Assembly (NCBI GenBank): GCA_024642115.1
Contig: JAHEBU010000004.1
Span: forward strand, 62,001 to 126,000
DNA: 64,000 nucleotides
Reading direction: 5' to 3'
Source of the DNA: Marivivens sp.
GTDB lineage: Bacteria; Pseudomonadota; Alphaproteobacteria; Rhodobacterales; Rhodobacteraceae
The position numbers and the translations under genes are program-made. The notes under the pieces are model-generated. The model was not told the origin of the DNA and did not search any database. It was given only the letters and a program-made list of their open reading frames with translations. Positions within the stretch are counted from its first letter, which is position 1; each line of letters starts with the position of its first letter. This document shows positions 57,579-64,000 of this stretch, one piece after another.

Positions 57579-57953
57579 ATGCCTCTGATCCGCGCCCTCG
57601 TCATTCTGATCCTGTCCGCCCTGCCCCTGCGGGCCGAGGTCGCTCTGGTCATGATCGAACAGCCGGGTTGCGCGTGGTGCGCCCGGTGGAACGCCGAGAT
57701 CGCGCCGATCTATCCCAAGACGCCCGAGGGAGCAGTTGCCCCGCTGCGCCGCATCCAGTTGCGCGATCCCCTGCCAGAAGGCGTGACGCTAAGCCGCCCG
57801 GCCAACTTTACCCCGACTTTCGTGCTGTTAATCGACGGGGTCGAGTCCAACCGGATAGAAGGCTATCCGGGCGAGGATTTCTTTTGGGGATTGCTGGATG
57901 TGATGCTGACCCAAGCCGGGGTGCCGGTGGCGGTCTTGCCCGTTGCCCAATGA
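57579..57953 (+). CDS. soxS: SoxS, periplasmic thioredoxin-like protein
   Basis: A small thiol protein that controls the redox state of the SoxYZ carrier in Paracoccus. 124 residues: a Sec signal (ALVILILSALPLRAE), the redox motif EQPGCAWCARWNAE and FTPTFVLLIDGVESNRIEGY. It is co-oriented with soxR 108 bases downstream and divergent from soxV-soxW, reproducing the Paracoccus soxRS/soxVW arrangement. Confidence 0.9.
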   Translation: MPLIRALVILILSALPLRAEVALVMIEQPGCAWCARWNAEIAPIYPKTPEGAVAPLRRIQLRDPLPEGVTLSRPANFTPTFVLLIDGVESNRIEGYPGEDFFWGLLDVMLTQAGVPVAVLPVAQ

Positions 57954-58061
57954 GCAAGCAACGCGGCCACACGACGACAGCAACTCTTCGGCAAACCATT
58001 GATTTTTTCGGCCATTGCAACACATAACTGACGCAAATTCGATTTCGGAGCCTGAACGATC

Positions 58062-58391
58062 ATGTTGGCGACCCAAGACACCTTTTGTGACGATGACCTT
58101 GACCGGATGATGGACAACGCAACCGCGGCGTCCAACTTTCTCAAGGCTATCAGCCACGAAGGTCGGCTGATGATCCTGTGCCATCTGGTGACGGGCGAAA
58201 AATCGGTGACCGAGTTGGAGGATCTGCTGTCGGCCCGGCAGGCCGCCGTGTCGCAGCAACTGGCCCGCCTTCGGATCGAAGGTCTGGTGACCCCCCGTCG
58301 TGACGGCAAGACGATCTATTACAGCTTGACCGACGACAAATCTCGTCGGATCGTCGCGCTGGTCTACGACATGTTCTGCGCCAAACGGTAA
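58062..58391 (+). CDS. soxR: SoxR, ArsR-family sulfur-responsive repressor
   Basis: A 109-residue winged-helix repressor of the sox operons. The helix-turn-helix is LLSARQAAVSQQLARLRIEG, with wing DGKTIYYSLTD. Cysteines at residues 9, 40 and 106 match the placement of C9, C41 and C107 in the persulfide sensor SqrR, in which the last two form a polysulfide bridge. SoxR, SqrR and BigR are closely related, so the name is set by the sox context. Matching ATTC-N8-GAAT boxes lie before soxX and soxB. The gene is probably co-transcribed with soxS and the YeeE-like transporter. Confidence 0.92.
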   Translation: MLATQDTFCDDDLDRMMDNATAASNFLKAISHEGRLMILCHLVTGEKSVTELEDLLSARQAAVSQQLARLRIEGLVTPRRDGKTIYYSLTDDKSRRIVALVYDMFCAKR

Positions 58392-58436
58392 CCCGGCGCA
58401 CCGGACTGTCGGCGACGAGTCTGGGAGGACTTTGCC

Positions 58437-59492
58437 ATGTTCGAAATGTTGGGCGACCGCGTGGCGGTTGCGCTTATTGGTGTTTTGGGCGGTCTGTTGC
58501 TGGGGCTTGCCGCCCGGTTGGGCCGCTTCTGCACGCTGGGTGCGATCGAGGACCTTCTCTATGGCCGGGACGACACGCGGTTCAGGATGTGGATTCTGGC
58601 GATCGGTGTGGCTGTATTGGGGACTTATGCGCTGGTCGCCACGGGCCTTCTGAACCCGGCCCAGACGGTCTATCTTTCGGCTGCGTGGTCGCCGATGGCC
58701 AGTGTTCTGGGCGGGCTGACGTTTGGATATGGCATGGCTCTGGCAGGCAACTGCGGCTACGGCGCGCTGGCCCGACTGGGCGGCGGCGACCTGCGGTCGT
58801 TCGTGATTGTGCTGGTGATGGGGCTGGCGGCCTATGCGACCGTTTCGGGACCGCTGGCCTGGGTGCGGGTGGCGGTGTTTCCCGTATCGCCTGCCGGGGC
58901 CGACCTGCCGGGGATGGCGCAGGGGCTGGAACAGGTGACGGGCGTCGCCGCACCGGTGATTGGCATGGGGTTTGGGGCGGTTCTGATCGGTCTGTCGCTG
59001 TTGGGCGGCAGCTTGCGCACACGTCCGGCGGCGATGTTCTGGTCGGTCATCGTAGCCGCTGCGATCCTGAGCGGGTGGGCCGGGACCCAATGGGTTGCCC
59101 GTCACGGGTTTGACGGCGTTCCCGTCGTGTCGCACACATTCTCGGCCCCTTTGGGCGAAACCATGCTTTATGCCATGACAGCCACCGGGCGCAGCCTGAG
59201 CTTTGGCGTGGGGTCAGTGCTGGGAGTTCTGGCCGGAGCCTTTGCCGGGAGCCTGATCAAGGGCCATTTCCGCTGGGAAGCCTGCGAGGACCCGCGCGAA
59301 TTGCGCCGCCAGATCGTGGGCGCGGCCCTGATGGGCGTGGGGGCAGTGGTGGCCGTGGGATGCAGCATCGGGCAGGGCCTGTCTGCCTTTTCGCTGCTGG
59401 CCTACAGCGCACCGGTCACGTTTCTGGCAATCATGATCGGAGCCGCCATCGGCCTTCGCCAATTGATCGTGGGCTTTCAACCGGCTGAGTGA
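58437..59492 (+). CDS. YeeE/YedE (TsuA-like) sulfur-compound transporter
   Basis: A 351-residue membrane protein with about nine segments. The three cysteine motifs of the TsuA thiosulfate importer family are present: GRFCTLGAIE, ALAGNCGYGALARLG and VAVGCSIGQGLSAF. It should import thiosulfate or a related sulfur compound to the cytoplasm. GGGAGGA is six bases before the ATG. It follows soxR by 45 bases, forming soxS-soxR-yeeE, a frequent arrangement in roseobacters. The stop is one base from that of the convergent SulP gene. Confidence 0.87.
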   Translation: MFEMLGDRVAVALIGVLGGLLLGLAARLGRFCTLGAIEDLLYGRDDTRFRMWILAIGVAVLGTYALVATGLLNPAQTVYLSAAWSPMASVLGGLTFGYGMALAGNCGYGALARLGGGDLRSFVIVLVMGLAAYATVSGPLAWVRVAVFPVSPAGADLPGMAQGLEQVTGVAAPVIGMGFGAVLIGLSLLGGSLRTRPAAMFWSVIVAAAILSGWAGTQWVARHGFDGVPVVSHTFSAPLGETMLYAMTATGRSLSFGVGSVLGVLAGAFAGSLIKGHFRWEACEDPRELRRQIVGAALMGVGAVVAVGCSIGQGLSAFSLLAYSAPVTFLAIMIGAAIGLRQLIVGFQPAE

Positions 59493-59493
59493 C

Positions 59494-61233
59494 CTATTGC
59501 GCCGCGACTGGCACTGGGACCGGGGCGGACAGCTTCACCCAGGCATCGTATTGCGCTAGAAAGATCGCCCCGGTCATGTGGGTGATCAGGTTGCCACGCA
59601 CCAGCCTGTCCATCACTGGCCCTTTGACTTCGGCCAGATGCAGCCGCACGCCCATCTCCTCCAGCCGGGTGTTGATCGCTTCGAGCGATTCCACGGCCGA
59701 CAGGTCGATGTCGTTGATCGCCGAACACATCAGGACCACGTTGCGGATCGGGCAATCCTCGACCACGCGGTTGAGGATATAATCCTCAAGAAATCGGGCG
59801 TTGGCGAAATAGAGGCTTTCGTCGATCCGCAGCATCAAAAGGGTCGGGTCGGTCAGCACGGCATGGCGGTGGATGTTGCGGAAATGCTGGGTGCCGGGAA
59901 CCAGCCCCACCTCGGCCACATGGGGGCGCGAGGTCTTGTAAAGGTGCAGGCCGATGGACAGCAGGACCCCCGCCGTCACCCCGGTTTCCACCCCTTGGAT
60001 CAGGGTGGCCAGAATGGTGACGGCAACCGCAAAGAAATCGGCCCGGGAATAGGCCCAGGCGGTTTTGAGGATGCCGAAATCGACAAGGCTGAGAACGGCC
60101 ACGATGATCGTGGCGGCCAGCGTCGAGTTGGGCAGGAAATAGATAAGCGGGGTCAGGGCAAGGGCGGCCACGGCCAGCCCGATCGCCGTAAAGGCCCCCG
60201 CCGCGGGGGTTTCGGCCCCAGCGTCAAAGTTCACCACAGACCGCGAAAAGCCGCCCGTCACCGGAAAGCCCCCGGTAAACGCCGAGCCGAGGTTGGCCAT
60301 GCCCAGACCGATCAGTTCCTGATCGGGGTCAATCCGCTGCCGTCGTTTGGCGGCAAGGGTCTGCGCAACCGAGATGGATTCGACAAACCCGATGACGGAA
60401 ATCAGCAGGGCAGGCACGAAAAGCTGCCCGATCAGGCCGGGTGACAGGTCGGGCATGGTCAACGGCGGCAGGCTTTGTGGCACAGCACCCACGATCCGCA
60501 CCCCCCAGCCGTCCAGCCCTAACAGCCAGACCAGCGAGGTCGTGACGAACACGGCTGCGACCGGCCCCGCCTTGGTCATGACGTCGGCCAGCTTGGGCGA
60601 AACCCCTTTGGATTTGAGCAGCGGTTTAAGCCCCTTGCGCACCCAGAACAGGAATGCCGTGGCCGCAACGCCCAGAACCAGGGTCACCAGATTGATCTGG
60701 CCCAGATGGTCCCACAGCCCTGCCAGCATCGTGGGCAGCGTGTCCCCCTCGGCCTTGATCCCAAGGATATGCTTAAGTTGGCTGGTGGCGATCAGGATAC
60801 CCGACGCGGTGATGAACCCCGCCACCACCGGATGCGACAGGAAATTGGCCAGAAACCCCAGCCGCAGCAAGCCCATCGTGAGCAAGATACCCCCCGACAG
60901 CCCCGCCAGCGTCAGCGCCGCCATGGCATAGCCCATTGTTCCCTGATCCGCGATCTTGCCAATGGCCGCGGCCGTCATCAGCGACACGACCGCCACCGGC
61001 CCCACCGCCAATGCCCGACTGGTGCCGAACATCGCATAAAGGATGATCGGCACGATTGAGGCATAAAGGCCCGCCTCGGGCGGAAGGCCCGCCAACAGCG
61101 CATAGGCCAGTGACTGTGGGATCAGCATGATCGTGACGATCACGGCGGCGATCAGGTCGTTCGACAGGGCCTCGGTCGTGTACCTGCGCCCCCATGTCAG
61201 GATCGGCAGATAGCGGGTCAAAGTGCGCCGCAT
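59494..61233 (-). CDS. SulP-family anion permease with STAS domain
   Basis: A 579-residue SLC26/SulP transporter. The membrane domain (about 30-420) has the family motif IVTIMLIPQSLAYALLAGLP and GFVESISVAQTLAAKRRQRI. The C-terminal STAS domain (about 455-565) follows, with LMLRIDESLYFANARF and CSAINDIDLSAVESLEAI. It is probably a sulfate transporter; sulfate is the end product of the neighbouring Sox pathway, so export or exchange is possible (inference). The ATG at 61233 lies four bases after the stop of the sulfide:quinone oxidoreductase fusion, so the two are co-transcribed. Confidence 0.87.
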   Translation of the reverse strand: MRRTLTRYLPILTWGRRYTTEALSNDLIAAVIVTIMLIPQSLAYALLAGLPPEAGLYASIVPIILYAMFGTSRALAVGPVAVVSLMTAAAIGKIADQGTMGYAMAALTLAGLSGGILLTMGLLRLGFLANFLSHPVVAGFITASGILIATSQLKHILGIKAEGDTLPTMLAGLWDHLGQINLVTLVLGVAATAFLFWVRKGLKPLLKSKGVSPKLADVMTKAGPVAAVFVTTSLVWLLGLDGWGVRIVGAVPQSLPPLTMPDLSPGLIGQLFVPALLISVIGFVESISVAQTLAAKRRQRIDPDQELIGLGMANLGSAFTGGFPVTGGFSRSVVNFDAGAETPAAGAFTAIGLAVAALALTPLIYFLPNSTLAATIIVAVLSLVDFGILKTAWAYSRADFFAVAVTILATLIQGVETGVTAGVLLSIGLHLYKTSRPHVAEVGLVPGTQHFRNIHRHAVLTDPTLLMLRIDESLYFANARFLEDYILNRVVEDCPIRNVVLMCSAINDIDLSAVESLEAINTRLEEMGVRLHLAEVKGPVMDRLVRGNLITHMTGAIFLAQYDAWVKLSAPVPVPVAAQ

Positions 61234-61237
61234 GAGG

Positions 61238-62911
61238 TCAGGACGCCGTGACCGGGGTCGGCTTGGCCATCCATTCGCGTCCGCGCAACATGGCGTTCCA
61301 GTAGATCGGCGGCAGCAGCCGTTCCTTGAGCAGCCAAGCCGCGCGGGTCGGTTTGGTGCCGTCGATGATCCATTTTGGGAAACTGGGCAGGATCGCCCCG
61401 CCATAGCCGAACTCGGCCAGAACGATCTTGCCCCGCTCCACCGTCAGCGGGCACGATCCGTAGCCGTTGTATTGCGACACGGCGGATTTGCCCGCGATGT
61501 CGGCCACGATGTTGTCGGCCACGACCGGCGCCTGCATCCGGGCGGCGGCGGCGGTTTTGGCGTTGGGGGCGTTCATCACATCCCCCAGCGACCAGACGTT
61601 GTCATAGGTCTTGTGTCGCAGGGTCGCCTGATCGACGTCGATCCAGCCCGCCGCATCGGCCAAGGGCGAGACGCGGATGAAATCGGGGGCGGTCTGGGGC
61701 GGGACGACATGCATCATGTCAAACTCGACTTCGATCCGCTGGACGGGGGTGTCGGGCTTGGCCACGTCGAACCACGCCTTTTTGGCCGGGCCGTCCACCG
61801 CCACAAGATTGTGGAAGAAATTCAGGTGGGCGTTGTATTTCTTGACGTATTCCTCAAGCGCCGGGACATAGGTTTTCACCCCGAACAGGACACCGCCCGC
61901 GTTGTTGAAATTGATCTCGATGTTCTTGAGCGCGCCGTTGCGGAACCACGCATCGCCCGACAGATACATCGCCTTTTGCGGGGCACCGGCGCATTTGATC
62001 GGCATGGGGGGCTGGGTAAAGATCGCCCTACCCTGCTTCATCCCCTTGACCAATTCCCAGGTATAGGGGGCAAGATCGTAGCGGTAATTCGAGGTGACAC
62101 CATTGCGGCCCAATGTGTCGACCAGACCTTCGATGCGGTTCCAGTCCAGTTTGATCCCCGGGCAGACGATCAGGCGCTTGTAGCCCACGACCCGGCAGCC
62201 ATCGAGGATGACGGTATTTGTCTTGGGTTCGAACGCGGCGACGGCGGATTTGATCCAGGTGACCCCCTTGGGGATCAGCGATCCCATCGTCTTGGCGGTC
62301 GATTGCGGATCAAAGATGCCACCGCCGACCATCGTCCAGCCGGGCTGGTAATAATGGATGTCGGCGGGGTCGATGATGGCGATATCAAGCCCCGGCTTGC
62401 GGGATTTGAGGCTGGAGGCGACCGCGATACCCGCCGCCCCTGCCCCCACGATCACGATGTCATAGCTGGCATCGGCATGGTCGGTTGGGGTCTTGCCGCC
62501 GTTGACGATCCGGCGGACGACGCCCGACATGTCATATCCGGCCTGCTTGGCCGCGGCGAGGATGGCGGCGGGGGTCAGCGTCTTGGCCTGGCTTAGCGAC
62601 CAGAGCGTCGTGGACCGGGTCCCCGTGCGGCAATAGCCCAGAACCGGCCCCGGCAGATCGTGCAGCGCCGCACCAAAGGCCGCGACATCCCCGTCCGAAA
62701 CGATGCCACCCGCGATGGGAATATACCGCGCCTCAAGCCCTGCCGCCTCGGCCGCGATGCGAATCTCGTCAAAGGTGGGCTGATCGGCCCCTTCGCCGTC
62801 GGGACGGTTGCAGATGACCGACCGGAACCCCTGCGCCTTGATTTCAGCAATGTCGGCCGCCGTGATCTGCGGCGAGACCGAAATTTGCGGCGTGATCTTC
62901 TTGATATCCAT
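61238..62911 (-). CDS. DUF442 sulfurtransferase/phosphatase-like domain fused to type II sulfide:quinone oxidoreductase
   Basis: A 557-residue fusion. Residues about 1-110 are a DUF442/TIGR01244 domain with a CX5R loop (GYCRTGTRST), the same module as the N-terminus of BigR-regulated Blh. From about 150 is an FAD-dependent sulfide:quinone oxidoreductase (YDIVIVGAGAAGIAVASSL) with both redox cysteines known from mitochondrial-type SQR: MPIKCAGAPQKAMYLS and YGSCPLT. Sulfide would be oxidised at the quinone pool and the sulfane sulfur handed to an acceptor, possibly the fused domain. GGAGGAAG precedes the ATG at 62911. It is first gene of a unit with SulP. Confidence 0.9.
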   Translation of the reverse strand: MDIKKITPQISVSPQITAADIAEIKAQGFRSVICNRPDGEGADQPTFDEIRIAAEAAGLEARYIPIAGGIVSDGDVAAFGAALHDLPGPVLGYCRTGTRSTTLWSLSQAKTLTPAAILAAAKQAGYDMSGVVRRIVNGGKTPTDHADASYDIVIVGAGAAGIAVASSLKSRKPGLDIAIIDPADIHYYQPGWTMVGGGIFDPQSTAKTMGSLIPKGVTWIKSAVAAFEPKTNTVILDGCRVVGYKRLIVCPGIKLDWNRIEGLVDTLGRNGVTSNYRYDLAPYTWELVKGMKQGRAIFTQPPMPIKCAGAPQKAMYLSGDAWFRNGALKNIEINFNNAGGVLFGVKTYVPALEEYVKKYNAHLNFFHNLVAVDGPAKKAWFDVAKPDTPVQRIEVEFDMMHVVPPQTAPDFIRVSPLADAAGWIDVDQATLRHKTYDNVWSLGDVMNAPNAKTAAAARMQAPVVADNIVADIAGKSAVSQYNGYGSCPLTVERGKIVLAEFGYGGAILPSFPKWIIDGTKPTRAAWLLKERLLPPIYWNAMLRGREWMAKPTPVTAS

Positions 62912-63078
62912 GTCTGACTTCCTCCGTCCCGGCACCATCAGCCGGACAATGACCGTAACGCGTGGCTGGACGGGCCGTTGGGGTCGCGCCAGCGCACAAC
63001 TCTCATTGCTCTTTTAGTCGAGCGGAAAAAACATGTCTATCTTTTAATATATAGGATTGTGAATTTGATTGGAGGAAG

Positions 63079-63573
63079 TCAGGTGGGCCGGTTGAGGGCT
63101 TTGACAATCTGCTCGACCATGGATGCCGTGGGCTGAACTATGTCCACCGTGATCGCCCCTTCGTCCGGGCCGGGCGGCTCCAGCGTGGCCAACTGGCTGG
63201 CCAGCAGGTGTGGCGGCATGAAATGGCCGGGCCGATTTGCCATGCGGTCGGCAATGACCTCGGGCCGCCCGGTCAGATGGACAAAGGTCGTACGCCCTGC
63301 CGTCCTGATCCTATCGCGGTAGATCCGTTTGAGCGCGGAACACCCCAGAACGATTGGCTTTTCCGACTGTGCAAGGGTGAACGCCACCCGGTCGAGCCAC
63401 GGCCAGCGGTCCGCGTCCGTCAGGGGTTCGCCCCGCGCCATCTTGGCTACGTTTTCGGGCGGATGCAGGTCGTCTCCATCGACATAGACCGCCCCGATCA
63501 CTTGCGCCAAGGCGGACCCAACAGTCGATTTGCCGCAGCCCGACACGCCCATGACAACGATCCGGTCCGTCAC
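63079..63573 (-). CDS. gntK: Gluconokinase
   Basis: Phosphorylates D-gluconate to 6-phosphogluconate. The 164-residue length is normal for the GntK type. Visible are the P-loop VMGVSGCGKSTVGSAL (residues 8-23), VDGDDLHPPENVAKMARGEP with the gluconate-binding region, CSALKRIYRD and GHFMPPHLLASQLATLE. The GTG at 63573 overlaps the stop of the upstream dehydrogenase gene (GTGA); the longer open frame lies inside that gene. It pairs with gluconate 5-dehydrogenase in a gluconate operon. Confidence 0.92.
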   Translation of the reverse strand: MTDRIVVMGVSGCGKSTVGSALAQVIGAVYVDGDDLHPPENVAKMARGEPLTDADRWPWLDRVAFTLAQSEKPIVLGCSALKRIYRDRIRTAGRTTFVHLTGRPEVIADRMANRPGHFMPPHLLASQLATLEPPGPDEGAITVDIVQPTASMVEQIVKALNRPT

Positions 63574-64000
63574 AGCGAAACCGTGATCCCCCCGTCCACA
63601 TACAACGTGTGCCCGTTGACAAAGGACGACGCCGACGAGGCGAGAAAGATGCAGGCGCCAATAAGTTCTTCGACCTGCCCCCAGCGTCCCGCAGGGGTCC
63701 GTTTTTCCAGCCAAGCGTTAAAGGCCGGGTCCTCAAGCAGCGCCTTGTTCAAGGGCGTCACGAAATATCCCGGAGCGATTGCATTGACTTGCAGGCCATA
63801 CTTCGCCCAATCGGTCGCCATCCCCTTGGTCAGGTTCATGACTGCCCCCTTGGTCGCCGTATAGGGCGCGATCGACGGGCGGGCGAGCGCCGACTGGACC
63901 GACGCGATGTTGACGATCTTGCCAGCCTTGCGCCCGATCATGTGCCGCCCCACCGCCTGTCCCACATGAAAGACCGAGGCGATGTTGGTTTGCAGCAGTT
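63570..64000 (-). CDS. idnO: Gluconate 5-dehydrogenase (SDR), 5' part beyond window
   Basis: The C-terminal part (about 143 codons) of a short-chain dehydrogenase interconverting gluconate and 5-ketogluconate. Seen are IVNIASVQSALARPSIAPYT with the catalytic Ser, the Tyr and Lys in YTATKGAVMNLTKGMATDWA, QVNAIAPGYFVTPLN and the C-terminal SFVNGHTLYVDGGITVSL. This block order is characteristic of IdnO/Ga5DH within the SDR family. The cofactor-binding N-terminus lies outside. Coupled to gntK by GTGA. Confidence 0.87.
   Translation of the reverse strand, partial: LLQTNIASVFHVGQAVGRHMIGRKAGKIVNIASVQSALARPSIAPYTATKGAVMNLTKGMATDWAKYGLQVNAIAPGYFVTPLNKALLEDPAFNAWLEKRTPAGRWGQVEELIGACIFLASSASSFVNGHTLYVDGGITVSL

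Noticed and set aside
59494-61404. Longer 636-codon version of the SulP gene
   Set aside because: The extra 57 codons are Cys/Arg/Pro-rich, overlap the end of the upstream oxidoreductase gene and lie before the family start at MRRTLTRYLPIL.

Overview
The window is GC-rich chromosomal DNA from an alphaproteobacterium, almost certainly a member of the Rhodobacteraceae (Roseobacter group). The pointers are the Usg-family protein, the small membrane protein that is often labelled a SufBCD component, paired GcvT-type flavoprotein demethylases, RTX proteins ending in a Hint domain, the sox cluster arrangement, and a run of small GGMAPAI membrane proteins. No phage, insertion sequence, CRISPR array or rRNA operon is visible. 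There is one tRNA, tRNA-Leu(CAA).

Layout. 1-6.7 kb: 5' part of gyrA, usg, an arginine-to-proline pair (arginase and ornithine cyclodeaminase) with a divergent Lrp regulator, dsbB, a DedA/YqaA protein and a YpfJ-type zinc peptidase. 6.7-13.3 kb: tRNA-Leu, then two large RTX-Hint secreted proteins behind long structured leaders. 13.3-22.7 kb: a MobA-like nucleotidyltransferase, two paralogous FAD/folate demethylases flanking a DUF2254 protein, a SYLF lipoprotein, hemB and a small membrane protein. 22.7-31.7 kb: mfd, a Bcr/CflA exporter, a FrnE-like DsbA protein, an acyl-CoA synthetase, an XRE-cupin regulator, an acidic unknown protein and an aldo/keto reductase. 31.8-37.7 kb: a solute-binding protein, a candidate small RNA, bdhA translationally coupled to a patatin, three paralogous microproteins and a prolyl-4-hydroxylase-like enzyme. 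37.7-46.5 kb: LysE exporter, DUF502 protein, psuGK, an ArsR-SRPBCC-GST operon, a DUF4198/HupE divergent pair and rpsB-tsf. 46.6-63 kb: a structured non-coding stretch, a LuxR solo and a large sulfur-oxidation locus. 63-64 kb: gluconokinase and gluconate 5-dehydrogenase.

The sulfur locus is the functional core. On the minus strand run soxV-soxW, soxX-Y-Z-A, and soxB-dsrE-soxC-soxD-DUF302. Divergently run soxS, the ArsR-type repressor soxR and a YeeE/YedE sulfur importer. A convergent unit holds a DUF442-sulfide:quinone oxidoreductase fusion followed by a SulP permease. At the far end lies a Tat-exported metallo-beta-lactamase protein. The presence of soxCD predicts complete oxidation of thiosulfate to sulfate. 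Perfect ATTC-N8-GAAT boxes lie upstream of soxX and soxB, and a one-mismatch copy lies between soxV and soxS. SoxR carries the three-cysteine pattern of persulfide sensors, so one repressor probably controls all units.

Less understood material includes the triple GGMAPAI microprotein array, a Shine-Dalgarno-sequestering hairpin before an acidic protein, a pseudoknot-capable rpsB leader, a 219-nt multi-stem intergenic region after tsf, and periodic repeats in several promoters.
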